Shown here: one piece after another, positions 1-8,260 of the stretch | Numbering within the stretch: the first letter of the stretch is position 1 | Layout: each line of letters opens with the position of its first letter | NCBI GenBank assembly: GCA_902534325.1 | Contig: CACAPQ010000001.1 | Location: 62,001 to 126,000 of the forward strand | Length of the DNA stretch: 64,000 bases | Direction: 5' to 3' | Source: Paracoccaceae bacterium | Lineage (GTDB): Bacteria > Pseudomonadota > Alphaproteobacteria > Rhodobacterales > Rhodobacteraceae | Program-made: the position numbers and the translations under genes | Notes under the pieces: model-generated | Databases searched by the model: none | The model's input: only the letters and a program-made list of their open reading frames with translations | What the model was told of the DNA's origin: nothing

Positions 1-51
1 ACTTCTCTCCTCAGTTTTTCCAATCCATTCCTGTAAATTTTCTGTCTTCAT
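1..51 (-). CDS. 5' end of a gene, possibly a FAS1-type/MaoC-like dehydratase (partial)
   Basis: An ATG at 49-51 (minus strand) opens a frame that runs off the left edge after 17 codons. It starts one base after the stop codon of the glutathione S-transferase gene, so it looks like the next gene of that operon. The visible N-terminus contains the string EWIGKTEER, which resembles the start of FAS1-like dehydratase or mesaconyl-CoA-hydratase-type proteins. That identity rests on very few residues and is only a suggestion. Confidence 0.4.
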   Translation of the reverse strand, partial: MKTENLQEWIGKTEERS

Positions 52-52
52 A

Positions 53-658
53 TCAATCCGTCGGTATTGTTTTAATTAATGCTGGAAGCTTCATTATTTT
101 ATCATTCCAAGAAGCTAAGTTTGAGTGCCCAATACGCCACTGTTTAGCATCATGTCGAAAATCTAAATACCCAAGGGCACAAGCCAACGCTATTTGACCC
201 ATATTTATTTCTCCATCCATAGCTTTGAACTCTCCATCATTAAGAGCTTTGACTGCATGTAAAACCTTAGACCATTGAGCTTCCATCCAAGATGGAGATT
301 GTTCATTATCAGGTCTCAATTTACTTTCGTATATAATTGAAACAGCGCTCTCCATTATCCCATCTGCTAAAGCTTCCAGTGTTAGAATATCATAAATTTT
401 TTCCTGTGGATAAAGGTTTGATCCGGCAAACTCGTCGAGATATCGAGTAATAACACGACTATCAAATATAGCTTTTCCATCTTCCAAAATCATGACGGGA
501 ATCTTCCCTAGTGGATTGGCAGCTCTTGCTTCCTCTGCCACGGAAAGTGCTGTTGTTTTGACATTAATGAGCTCAATATTATCATTGAGATCTGCATGAT
601 GAATAAGTGTTGTTACTTTACGAACGAATGGTGATGGTGGTGAGTAAACTAGCTTCAT
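53..658 (-). CDS. glutathione S-transferase family protein
   Basis: This 201-residue cytosolic protein has the N-terminal thioredoxin-like GST domain (MKLVYSPPSPFVRKV, then NPLGKIPVM with the cis-proline, then FDSRVITRYLDE) and an alpha-helical C-terminal domain. Such enzymes conjugate glutathione to electrophiles or act as glutathione-dependent lyases or reductases; the substrate cannot be read from sequence. The frame can be extended one codon upstream to a TTG, but the ATG at 658 has a good ribosome binding site (AGGAG seven bases upstream) and is preferred. It is the second GST-like gene downstream of dapF-mtaB, transcribed in the same direction after a 96-base gap. Confidence 0.85.
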   Translation of the reverse strand: MKLVYSPPSPFVRKVTTLIHHADLNDNIELINVKTTALSVAEEARAANPLGKIPVMILEDGKAIFDSRVITRYLDEFAGSNLYPQEKIYDILTLEALADGIMESAVSIIYESKLRPDNEQSPSWMEAQWSKVLHAVKALNDGEFKAMDGEINMGQIALACALGYLDFRHDAKQWRIGHSNLASWNDKIMKLPALIKTIPTD

Positions 659-754
659 CAAATTGCTCCTGAGTGGCGTTTAGCTTATTGTATAGATTTT
701 CGATTTACCAGAAAATTAGCAAGTTCAAATTGTGAAATAAGCCCTATTTAGATA

Positions 755-1381
755 TCATGGAAATAAAGTTACAGGATCATTTTCTTCCCACTTGGGATAT
801 TTTTTCATGACCGAATTGAACATTTTAGAAGTTTTGAAATTTTCCAGCCATTGTGCGGTTTTTGGCCAAGGTTGGGATAAGAACCAATCAAAATCAATAT
901 GAGCAAATTGTCTGATAAATGGTAAAATAGATATATCGGCGAGATTAAAACTTTCTCCAAACAAACAGGGGTTAAGCTTGCTTTCAATAACACCTAAAAA
1001 GTTACTGGCCAGCACTCGATTTTCCACTGCATTCTCATCAGGATATCGGTTGGGATATTTTGTTCGATCAAGCGCATTTTTAAATGGGCCATCACAGGTC
1101 TCTATTAATTCACGGCTTTTATTGATTTCTCTAAGCCAGTTGTTGGGGTCATTTATTTTTAGAGCCCAAATCATGATTTCAAGACTTTCATCTAAAATGC
1201 CATCGTTAGTTTGCAAGCACGGAACAGTTTTGCTTTTGGATACTTCTAAAAACTTAGGGGCTTTTTCTCTCAATAAAACTTCACGTAGTTCTAATTCTAT
1301 GCCTGCTGAGTAAATAGCCAGCCGAGCCCTTATTGCATAGGGGCACCTGCGAAAGCTGTAAAGTATGGGCGTAGTACTCAT
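755..1381 (-). CDS. glutathione S-transferase-like protein
   Basis: This 208-residue protein has a thioredoxin-fold N-terminus with the motif FRRCPYAIRARLA, where the Cys suggests an omega- or glutaredoxin-like GST, followed by KTVPCL and DESLEIMIWAL. The C-terminal half (NLADISILPFIRQFA) fits the helical GST domain. The frame is open 14 codons further upstream, but the ATG at 1381 lies four bases after the mtaB stop and gives the usual N-terminus, so it is preferred. A GST directly after mtaB is a common arrangement in Rhodobacterales. The biochemical role is unknown; thiol-dependent reductase or lyase activity is more likely than detoxifying conjugation. Confidence 0.8.
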   Translation of the reverse strand: MSTTPILYSFRRCPYAIRARLAIYSAGIELELREVLLREKAPKFLEVSKSKTVPCLQTNDGILDESLEIMIWALKINDPNNWLREINKSRELIETCDGPFKNALDRTKYPNRYPDENAVENRVLASNFLGVIESKLNPCLFGESFNLADISILPFIRQFAHIDFDWFLSQPWPKTAQWLENFKTSKMFNSVMKKYPKWEENDPVTLFP

Positions 1382-1385
1382 TTTC

Positions 1386-2654
1386 TTAGATTGCAGTTGC
1401 GAAAAGTTGCTTTTCATTTGCATCGGTTATTTTACCTAAGACAATACTGCCCTCGATTTGCTCTTTATCAAATTTTACTTCGGTAAACTGCTCTGTTCTA
1501 CCCATGTAGGAATTTTCCATGAGAATACTGTGATCTTTCCCAAGCTGGGACGAAAGATGAGACTGTATTTGTTTTGCTCCAAGACCTCTCAAAACTGCAG
1601 CTCGTCTTTTTATTTGGTTTCCATTCACTTGGGGCATCCTGGCGGCTGGCGTGCCCTCTCGAGGAGAATAAGGGAAAATATGAAGCCATGTCAGCCCACA
1701 ATCTTGAATAAGGTTAACAGAGTTTTCAAAGTGCTCATCTGTCTCGGTTGGGAAGCCAGCAATGATATCGGCGCCAAAAGTTATTTCAGGTCTCACCTTT
1801 CGGGCTTCCTCACAAAACTTAATTGCATCAGTCCTCGAGTGACGACGTTTCATACGTTTCAGAATTAGATCGTCCCCGTGTTGTAGACTTAAGTGTAAGT
1901 GGGGCATTAATCTTTTTTCAGTTGCAATTGCTTGCATTAGATTTTCATCAATCTCAATACTATCAATCGAGCTAATTCGTAGTCTTGATAAATCGGGTAC
2001 TAACTTTAAAATTCTCATCACCAAATCGCCTAACTTTGGAGCGCTTGGAAGATCTGCACCCCAACTGGTTAGATCAACACCCGTAAGGACCACCTCATTA
2101 AAACCTTTATCAACTAGTCGTTTTATTTGATCAACGATGATACCTGCTGGAACAGAGCGCGAATTGCCTCGACCGAATGGAATAATGCAGAAAGTGCATC
2201 GGTGGTCACAACCATTTTGCACCTGAACATATGCTCTACTTCTGGAACCGAAGCCGTCGATTAAATGGCCTGCAGTTTCATTAACCGACATAATGTCATC
2301 GACTTTAATTTTTTCAGTTTCAAAGCTTTCTTTATCTGAAAGTTGTGCCCAAGTCTCTTCGGCCATTTTTTCAGAATTACCGATTACAAAATCTACTTCA
2401 GCCATACTAGCGAAACTATAAGGATCAATTTGAGCCGCGCAGCCTGTCACAATTACTTTTGCATTTGGGTTTTCTTTTCGTAGTTTTCTAACTTCTTGTT
2501 TTGATTTTCGCACTGCTTCCGCAGTCACTGCACAGGTATTAATAATTACCGCATCGTTTAAGCCTGAAGATGTCACAAGCTCTCGCATCGCTTCAGTCTC
2601 ATATGCGTTGAGCCTACATCCTAGTGTTGATAATTTTGGTGTGGGGAAAGTCAT
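1386..2654 (-). CDS. mtaB: tRNA threonylcarbamoyladenosine C2-methylthiotransferase MtaB
   Basis: This radical-SAM methylthiotransferase converts t6A37 to ms2t6A37 in tRNAs reading ANN codons. The 422-residue protein shows all the family hallmarks: an N-terminal UPF0004 domain with cluster-binding cysteines in LGCRLN, NTCAVT and TGCAAQ; the radical-SAM motif CDHRCTFC (CxxxCxxC) near residue 150; and a short C-terminal TRAM-like region. The length is normal for MtaB. Its ATG overlaps the dapF stop by four bases (ATGA), so it is translationally coupled to dapF. Confidence 0.95.
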   Translation of the reverse strand: MTFPTPKLSTLGCRLNAYETEAMRELVTSSGLNDAVIINTCAVTAEAVRKSKQEVRKLRKENPNAKVIVTGCAAQIDPYSFASMAEVDFVIGNSEKMAEETWAQLSDKESFETEKIKVDDIMSVNETAGHLIDGFGSRSRAYVQVQNGCDHRCTFCIIPFGRGNSRSVPAGIIVDQIKRLVDKGFNEVVLTGVDLTSWGADLPSAPKLGDLVMRILKLVPDLSRLRISSIDSIEIDENLMQAIATEKRLMPHLHLSLQHGDDLILKRMKRRHSRTDAIKFCEEARKVRPEITFGADIIAGFPTETDEHFENSVNLIQDCGLTWLHIFPYSPREGTPAARMPQVNGNQIKRRAAVLRGLGAKQIQSHLSSQLGKDHSILMENSYMGRTEQFTEVKFDKEQIEGSIVLGKITDANEKQLFATAI

Positions 2655-3481
2655 AAGCTATTTAAAAACTCTTCAGAAAAGCTGCCGGCAAAAACGTTCA
2701 TTGTGGGCCCGGTCATCCAGACCCCTTCCTCACGCCAACTAATATTTAAAACGCCGCCGTCCAGTTCTATCTGAACTTCTTTTCCAGTTAACCCTCGTCT
2801 GTTTGCAGCAACGGCCGTTGCACAAGAAGAAGATCCAGATGCCAATGTTACGCCTACACCTCTTTCCCAAACGCGCATTCTAATTTTGTTTGGGGCAGAT
2901 ATAGATGCAAATTGCACATTTGTCCGTTCTGGGAATAGGGGGTGATTTTCAAATTTTTGCCCTATTTCTTCAAGATTTATTTTTTCTGCATCTTCAACAA
3001 AGAACGTACAATGAGGATTGCCCATTCCTGTAGCAGTTGGTGATCCTTCTATCGGTAGTTCTAACGTTGGGATATTTTTAGATAAAGGTACTTTGTCCCA
3101 TTCCAGTTCAGGTTGACCCATATTTACTGATGTGACGCCGTTCCCTAAATCTACAGCAGGTATTTGTCCGTGCATTGTGGTAAGAATCAAACTTTCTTTA
3201 GACTCTTCATCCATCAAATGACGGGCTATGCATCGAGTTGCATTTCCACAAGCCAAAGACTCAGATCCATCTGCATTATAGAATGTAAGATGTGCATCAA
3301 ATTCACCTTTGGATATTACGGCCAGCTGATCGAAGCCTACGCCAAAGTGCCTATCTGCAATACCAGATATAACCCTTTGAGGGAGTTGGATATCCCTTTC
3401 GCGTGCATCAATTACAACGAAATCGTTGCCTAGGCCGTGCATCTTGATAAACGGCAAATTATTTGTAGTTATCGAGTCCAT
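2651..3481 (-). CDS. dapF: diaminopimelate epimerase DapF (second catalytic Cys replaced by Ser)
   Basis: DapF interconverts LL- and meso-diaminopimelate for lysine and peptidoglycan synthesis. The protein begins with the family signature FIKMHGLGNDFVVID, keeps the first catalytic cysteine in ACGNATRC, and has the conserved MGNPHC and ERG segments. The second active-site motif, normally ACGS/T, reads ASGS: the codon at 2837-2839 (minus strand) is TCT, so the cysteine equivalent to Cys217 of E. coli DapF is serine. A cysteine four residues later is a separate conserved position. Starts at 3502 (TTG), 3490 and 3481 are possible; 3481 gives the usual N-terminal length. It leads the dapF-mtaB-GST operon. 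Confidence 0.92.
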   Translation of the reverse strand: MDSITTNNLPFIKMHGLGNDFVVIDARERDIQLPQRVISGIADRHFGVGFDQLAVISKGEFDAHLTFYNADGSESLACGNATRCIARHLMDEESKESLILTTMHGQIPAVDLGNGVTSVNMGQPELEWDKVPLSKNIPTLELPIEGSPTATGMGNPHCTFFVEDAEKINLEEIGQKFENHPLFPERTNVQFASISAPNKIRMRVWERGVGVTLASGSSSCATAVAANRRGLTGKEVQIELDGGVLNISWREEGVWMTGPTMNVFAGSFSEEFLNSL

Positions 3482-3546
3482 ACGCTGCATATACGCCGCC
3501 AAACCATATGAATCCAGTAATACAGTGATTATTTTCGTTTTCGGGG

Positions 3547-3575
3547 TTGACCAGAGGATCTGTGCTTCCTAAGTA
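3547..3575 (+). promoter_or_regulatory. candidate promoter of tRNA-Lys
   Basis: TTGACC (3547-3552) and TAAGTA (3570-3575) are separated by 17 bases and lie 11 bases upstream of the mature tRNA 5' end, the expected geometry for a sigma-70 promoter of a tRNA gene. Confidence 0.45.
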
Positions 3576-3585
3576 GCTCCCTAGT

Positions 3586-3661
3586 GGGCCGTTAGCTCAG
3601 TTGGTAGAGCAACTGACTTTTAATCAGTGGGTCACAGGTTCAAATCCTGTACGGCTCACCA
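3586..3661 (+). tRNA. tRNA-Lys(TTT)
   Basis: This is a complete 76-base cloverleaf. The acceptor arms GGGCCGT (3586-3592) and ACGGCTC (3651-3657) pair with one G-U; the D-arm contains AGCTCAGTTGGTAGAGC; the anticodon stem-loop CTGACTTTTAATCAG carries anticodon TTT; and the T-arm is ACAGGTTCAAATCCTGT. The discriminator is A and the 3' CCA (3659-3661) is encoded. The decoded amino acid is lysine (AAA/AAG). The 3' side is followed by a non-coding strip and two genes that look locally foreign, so it may be an integration site. Confidence 0.97.
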
Positions 3662-3903
3662 CTAAAATCAATGACTTAGCAGAAAATTAGAAGAACAAAA
3701 AACCTATTGGGGAAACGCTGGGGAAACATTCTACCGTAATTTCAGTAGATTAAGGGGTGGGGGTCAAAAACTGGCAGCGGTTAGCTTGCTAAGATACTGT
3801 ACTAACATTTTTTATCAGAAAGTTAATATGGAAACTTATACTAAGATTACAACACTTCAGTGCTTTTCAGTTGGAAAACATAATAAATTTTGTATGAGTA
3901 GTT
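3662..3903. other. intergenic strip 3' of tRNA-Lys
   Basis: No gene can be supported in these 242 bases. The strip holds the tandem TGGGGAAAC repeat at 3708-3727 and a G-rich motif GGGGTGGGGGTC at 3754-3765. The motif recurs with one change at 5091-5102. A short frame from 3786 overlaps the next gene and has no recognisable product. The strip may be the remnant of an integration junction, but no integrase gene is left. Confidence 0.4.
3708..3727 (+). repeat. tandem 9-base direct repeat TGGGGAAAC
   Basis: Two exact copies of TGGGGAAAC (3708-3716 and 3719-3727) are separated by two bases and sit 47 bases after the tRNA 3' end. Repeats of this kind can be recombinase arm-type sites beside tRNA attachment sites, but no recombinase gene is present and the function is unproven. 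Confidence 0.6.
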
Positions 3904-5028
3904 ATGCGCAAATTAATAAAGTATGTCTTCGTATTAACAACTATGTTTTCATGCGGTTTTATTTTGAGTGCTGAAACAGTGATTGACAAAAAGCCCCTTC
4001 AATCAAGTTTAAAGAGAGTTCCTGCTGAGTGGGAACCTCAGGAGGCAATCTGGTTGCAATGGCCTGGCCGATGGGAAAAGGATTATGAAGAGGCTATTGC
4101 GAAAATTTCTGATATAATCTCTCGTTATCAAACTCTACATATTCTGTATGGTTCGAATAAAATTTTAAAAGAAGCTAAAGATGCAATTCTGAGTGTTGGA
4201 GCTGACCCAGAAAACCTCAATATCCGATGGCAAGCTGCTAAATACGATAATTCTTGGATTCGAGATAATGGCCCAGTTTATGTGGTCGAAGAGAATAAGT
4301 TAAGAATACAAAATTGGGAATTTAATGCTTGGGGCGGTGGCTTTGGTACAAATATTCCTTTCTATCTTGATAACTCTATACCAGATCAGATCGGCAAGAT
4401 ACTTCAGATGCCAGTTGATCATATAGATATAGTACACGAGCGCGGAAATCTTGAGTTCAACGGGTTGGATACCGTAATGTTGAATTGGAGTACTATTGGC
4501 GATCCAAATAGAAATATAGGATATACTAAAGAGCAGCTCGAGAGTGACCTTAAACAATACTTTGGTGTCTCTAAGGTTGTCTTAATTGAAGGCATTCCAC
4601 ACGGCGATCGGACGCGAGGACATATTGACGGTATAGCAAGGTTTATTAATGTCAGTACAGTTGTGGTTCTGCAGTGTACTAAAAGTTCGTATTGCAAGCC
4701 AGATAGTCGAGATGGCAGACTATTTGATAAGATAGGTGAAACTATTGAGGCTGCTGGATTTAATGTGATTAGAGAGCCGATCGAAAGTTACGTTGAATAT
4801 AATGGCCAAAGATTCGACACAAACTACGTCAATTGGTTAGTTGGAAATGGATTTGTCATAGCACCAGGTTTTGGTAATCCCAAAACAGATGCTGCAGCAA
4901 AATCTAGAATTGAAAATTACTTTCCCAATCGAGACGTGCACATCGTAGAAATGTTAAATTCTTGGGCAGCTGGTGGCGGTGTTCACTGCCATACGAATGA
5001 TCAACCAGCACAATCAATTTTGGAGTAG
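3904..5028 (+). CDS. exported agmatine deiminase / peptidyl-arginine-deiminase family protein
   Basis: This 374-residue protein belongs to the guanidine-hydrolysing family that turns agmatine into N-carbamoylputrescine, or acts on related arginine compounds. Visible motifs are the N-terminal VPAEWEPQEAIWLQWP, the substrate segment DNSWIRDNGPVYVV, the histidine region HGDRTRGHIDG, and the C-terminal catalytic cysteine in AGGGVHCHTNDQP. Unlike cytosolic AguA it begins with about 20 hydrophobic residues ending in ILSA, a probable Sec signal peptide, so a periplasmic location is inferred. No partner gene such as aguB is adjacent. The true substrate is uncertain. Confidence 0.85.
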   Translation: MRKLIKYVFVLTTMFSCGFILSAETVIDKKPLQSSLKRVPAEWEPQEAIWLQWPGRWEKDYEEAIAKISDIISRYQTLHILYGSNKILKEAKDAILSVGADPENLNIRWQAAKYDNSWIRDNGPVYVVEENKLRIQNWEFNAWGGGFGTNIPFYLDNSIPDQIGKILQMPVDHIDIVHERGNLEFNGLDTVMLNWSTIGDPNRNIGYTKEQLESDLKQYFGVSKVVLIEGIPHGDRTRGHIDGIARFINVSTVVVLQCTKSSYCKPDSRDGRLFDKIGETIEAAGFNVIREPIESYVEYNGQRFDTNYVNWLVGNGFVIAPGFGNPKTDAAAKSRIENYFPNRDVHIVEMLNSWAAGGGVHCHTNDQPAQSILE

Positions 5029-5109
5029 CGCTATAATCAAGTCTCGTAATCATTATGGGGTTATAATTTGTTTTGCTATCTGCCCATCAGGGGGTGGGGG
5101 CCACAAATA

Positions 5110-5796
5110 ATGACAGACAAGCAACATCGTATTCAAGCACTTATTTATTCCATTGTTACCTATTTCCAGAATCACGGAGTTGGTATGTGCGGTGTTGATC
5201 TAACGTTGGACAGGCTGAAGGGTATAGATCTTTCTGACGAAAAACTCATTGATCTACCTCCCCAAGAGACTCGGCATGATGAGGTTCTGAAGAATGCCAT
5301 CGCCGGGATTGTTGCTCCAGAATTGCGCGATATAAAAATTCACCTGGCAGCCGCAAAAGATGATCTGATCTGGCGCGAAGACAACGCCCAATTCTATCCC
5401 CCCGGTGCGGATTTGGGTGAGGGATACGCAAAGTGCAACCTGCATACACTGCTCATTGGGCCAGCTGCATGTGGGTATCAACATCCAGGTTTTCGACTTG
5501 GCATTTTCATGATGGGCCCACGGACGCTCTACAGGGATCACAACCACGACGCGCCAGAGCTCTATTTAAATCTGTCAAAAAGATCAGGGTGGCGTTTTGG
5601 CACTCCCGACTGGCAGGATTACCCGGCTGGATCATTTATTTGGAATGCGGCGGGCAGACCCCATGCTATCCGAGTATATGAGCAGCCCTTCCTCTCAGTA
5701 TTTGTATGGCTCGAGAATGTGAACTCACTCTGCAATGTAATCCCTTCCGACGACTGGGCAGAGGTCGAACAGGATCTTGCCAAACAGCCTAATTGA
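5110..5796 (+). CDS. cupin-fold protein of the dimethylsulfoniopropionate (DMSP) lyase family
   Basis: This 228-residue protein ends in a cupin domain. It carries the metal-binding signature of the DddL/DddQ/DddW group: Y-x2-H-x-H-x3-E-x-Y in YRDHNHDAPELY, and a second cupin histidine in AGRPHAIRV. Family members cleave DMSP to dimethyl sulfide and acrylate, and the length is close to DddL, but cupins of this family with other roles exist. The ATG at 5110 is preferred over an upstream TTG at 5068, because the latter adds an atypical N-terminus. Base composition is about 50-57% GC in sampled stretches, clearly above the neighbours, which suggests recent acquisition. The preceding gene ends 81 bases upstream. 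Confidence 0.7.
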   Translation: MTDKQHRIQALIYSIVTYFQNHGVGMCGVDLTLDRLKGIDLSDEKLIDLPPQETRHDEVLKNAIAGIVAPELRDIKIHLAAAKDDLIWREDNAQFYPPGADLGEGYAKCNLHTLLIGPAACGYQHPGFRLGIFMMGPRTLYRDHNHDAPELYLNLSKRSGWRFGTPDWQDYPAGSFIWNAAGRPHAIRVYEQPFLSVFVWLENVNSLCNVIPSDDWAEVEQDLAKQPN

Positions 5797-5847
5797 GGTT
5801 TAAAAAATTGAGTTAGATTATAAAACCCTGACGGCTGATGATCAAAA

Positions 5848-6420
5848 TCAATCCCAGGTTACAATTTCTGAAAGATTAGGTCGTGGCCGCTCAGATGGAG
5901 TAATTGTTTCGGTTCCAAAGTAAATTATTCCAGCAATCCTCTCGTTTGTTCGTAGTCCGAAAGTCTCTGCTACAAACTTTTTATCATGTGATAACCATCC
6001 CGTTAGCCAATTAGCTCCCCAGCCGGCGGCAAGCCCAGCATTAACAAGGCTTAGGCAAACAGCACCTGCAGAGTATGTTTGCTCAATTTCTGGAATTTTT
6101 TCTGAGCGCTTTTGTACTTCGATAACAAGCACACCCAACTCACCATCTTCAAATTGTTTCACTGCTTTTGCCGTAACGGCTTCATCACAGTTGAGTGAAT
6201 TACAGTATTTTTTAGCCGTAACTGCAACTTTTTCTAACGCTGGTTTCTCCAGAACTTTAAGCCTCCATGGCTCCAATTTACCATGATCAGGTACACGAGT
6301 ACCGGCTTCTAAGATTACAATTAACTCGTCCTTTGACGGGGCTGGGCTAGTTAGTGTTTTGGCTGGTCTAGAACGGCGGTTTAGTAAAAAGTCTAAAGCA
6401 GCGTCGTTTCTCAAGGTCAT
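5848..6420 (-). CDS. nitroreductase family protein (YdjA-like)
   Basis: This 190-residue flavoenzyme-family protein has the N-terminal FMN-binding pattern LLNRRSRPAKTL and AGTRVPDHGKLEPWRLKVL. The C-terminal half contains AGLAAGWGANWLTGW and the FGTE segment near the end. Family members are homodimeric FMN proteins that use NAD(P)H to reduce nitro or other electrophilic groups; the physiological substrate is unknown. The ATG at 6420 gives the standard N-terminus. It converges with the DMSP-lyase-family gene and follows the proline iminopeptidase gene after a 57-base gap. Confidence 0.87.
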   Translation of the reverse strand: MTLRNDAALDFLLNRRSRPAKTLTSPAPSKDELIVILEAGTRVPDHGKLEPWRLKVLEKPALEKVAVTAKKYCNSLNCDEAVTAKAVKQFEDGELGVLVIEVQKRSEKIPEIEQTYSAGAVCLSLVNAGLAAGWGANWLTGWLSHDKKFVAETFGLRTNERIAGIIYFGTETITPSERPRPNLSEIVTWD

Positions 6421-6477
6421 TTAAATTATCCAAAAAATTTTAGTGATACTGATTTAAACAATAATTTACTTTTGATC

Positions 6478-7446
6478 TCAAGATACGAGTTCATTTGTAA
6501 TTCTTACCAGCTCTGAAGATATACCAGGCTCTGACATAGCGTGCCCAGCTTGAGGCACTATTTTGATTTTGGCTTTTGGCCATTTTTCAAACAAATTGAA
6601 AGCGCTTGTTGGAGGGCAAATCATATCAAACCTTCCCTGCACGATGTTACCAGGAATATCTCCTATCTTATCCATATTGCTCAAAATCGCATCTTTATCC
6701 TCTAAAAATCCATTGTTTATAAAGTAATGATTTTCAAGGCGCGCGAAGGTCCGAGCATAATCCGCTGGCGCCCGTGCTGAAATACCATCAGAAGCAATAG
6801 AGGCAAGGGCATTTTCCCAAGATGACCAATGCTGACCAAACTCCATTTCTTCTCTTAGATTCCCTGAAAATAGTCGTTTGTTGTATGCTTTTATGAGATC
6901 TGTCTGTTCATCGGTTGGTATTGGATCTTTAAATTTTTTCCAAACATCAGGCCAAAATTGCCCAGCGCCCCCACCATAAAACCAATGCAATTCTGGCTTC
7001 GTCATTAAAAAAACTCCACGAAGCAAAAGGTTGTTAACGCGCTTTGGAAAATTCTGGGCATATATTAATGCAAGCGTGGCTCCCCAACTTCCACCAAATA
7101 CTAACCAATCCGATATCTCTAATTTTTTTCGGATCATTTCTATATCCGCTACCAGATCCCAGGTTGTATTGTTTTTGATTGATGCTTGTGGTTTAGAGCG
7201 TCCACATCCGCGTTGATCAAAGAGAATGATATGGTACTTGGTAGGGTCAAAATACCTCCTCATAACAGGGCTGCAGCCACCTCCGGGTCCACCGTGCAGC
7301 ACGATTACAGATTTACCTTTTGGATTACCGCATCTCTCAACGTAAATTTTGTGGCCACCCCCTACCTCGAACATCATGCTGTCAAAGGGATCGATTGATG
7401 GAAATAAAAATTGAGCTGCGCGTTTTTGACCAGAGAATTTATCCAT
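6478..7446 (-). CDS. pip: proline iminopeptidase
   Basis: This alpha/beta-hydrolase of 322 residues releases N-terminal proline from peptides in the cytosol (peptidase family S33). Recognisable elements are the oxyanion-loop [10 protein letters not shown], the DQRGCGRS motif, the nucleophile elbow [10 protein letters not shown] (Ser), the catalytic Asp in GRFDMICP, and the His in [10 protein letters not shown]. The frame extends to 7527, but the ATG at 7446 restores the normal family length and avoids overlap with the divergent ubiG start at 7496. The 49 bases between them must hold both promoters. Confidence 0.93.
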   Translation of the reverse strand: MDKFSGQKRAAQFLFPSIDPFDSMMFEVGGGHKIYVERCGNPKGKSVIVLHGGPGGGCSPVMRRYFDPTKYHIILFDQRGCGRSKPQASIKNNTTWDLVADIEMIRKKLEISDWLVFGGSWGATLALIYAQNFPKRVNNLLLRGVFLMTKPELHWFYGGGAGQFWPDVWKKFKDPIPTDEQTDLIKAYNKRLFSGNLREEMEFGQHWSSWENALASIASDGISARAPADYARTFARLENHYFINNGFLEDKDAILSNMDKIGDIPGNIVQGRFDMICPPTSAFNLFEKWPKAKIKIVPQAGHAMSEPGISSELVRITNELVS

Positions 7447-7495
7447 ATTTAGATTATATGGTATTTTAGTGGTAAATGACCAGACGGAGTATCCA

Positions 7496-8248
7496 ATGAA
7501 ATCTGTTATTGATACAATAGACCCCAAAGAAGTGGCTAAATTTGAGGCTATGGCTGATGAGTGGTGGGATCCTCATGGAAAATTTAAACCTTTGCATATG
7601 CTTAACCCATGTAGGCTTGATTATATTGTAAGCCAAATAGCTTTAGAGTTTGACCGAGATCTTAAGAGTAAAGAGCCCTTCAAAGGCTTGGCGATATTAG
7701 ATATCGGTTGTGGGGGAGGTCTTTTATGTGAGCCTATGGCGCGCTTAGGTGCGACAGTAGTTGGGGTTGATGCAGCCGAGCGGAATATACCTATAGCAAA
7801 AGCACATGCGAGCCGTTCTAACCTTTCTATTGATTACAGAGTCGGAACAGCTGAGGAGTTAGTTGAAAGTGGCAATAAGTTTGACGTAGTTCTTAATATG
7901 GAAGTTGTTGAACATGTCGCTGATCCGCTTACCTATCTAACGGCATGCAGGCAACTTTTAGTAAAAGGTGGACTGATGATTTGTTCCACAATTAATCGAA
8001 ACCCTAAGAGTTTTGCCATGGCGATTGTTGGAGCTGAATATGTGATGCGGTGGCTCCCAAAAGGGACTCACGAATGGTCAAAATTCATAAAGCCAGATGA
8101 GCTCTATCAACTTATTTCAAAATCTGGGCTTACTCCTGTTGATAAAAAAGGGTTTGTTTTTAATCCTATCAAATGGTCTTGGGCTTTATCTGATAGAGAC
8201 CTTAGCGTTAATTATGTAACTGCAAGTTTAAACGATGGAGAAAACTAG
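7496..8248 (+). CDS. ubiG: ubiquinone biosynthesis O-methyltransferase UbiG
   Basis: UbiG performs both O-methylation steps of ubiquinone synthesis. The 250-residue protein has the N-terminal [30 protein letters not shown] block diagnostic for UbiG, the SAM-binding motif [19 protein letters not shown], and [11 protein letters not shown]. The ATG at 7496 follows GGAG by eight bases and is preferred over a GTG at 7469. It stands alone, divergent from pip and convergent with the response-regulator gene, and ends 12 bases before that gene's stop. Confidence 0.95.
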   Translation: MKSVIDTIDPKEVAKFEAMADEWWDPHGKFKPLHMLNPCRLDYIVSQIALEFDRDLKSKEPFKGLAILDIGCGGGLLCEPMARLGATVVGVDAAERNIPIAKAHASRSNLSIDYRVGTAEELVESGNKFDVVLNMEVVEHVADPLTYLTACRQLLVKGGLMICSTINRNPKSFAMAIVGAEYVMRWLPKGTHEWSKFIKPDELYQLISKSGLTPVDKKGFVFNPIKWSWALSDRDLSVNYVTASLNDGEN

Positions 8249-8260
8249 TCTGTTTTTCAA

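Noticed and set aside
3786-3974. 62-codon plus-strand frame before the agmatine-deiminase-like gene
   Set aside because: It overlaps the real gene in another frame, has no ribosome binding site and no recognisable product.
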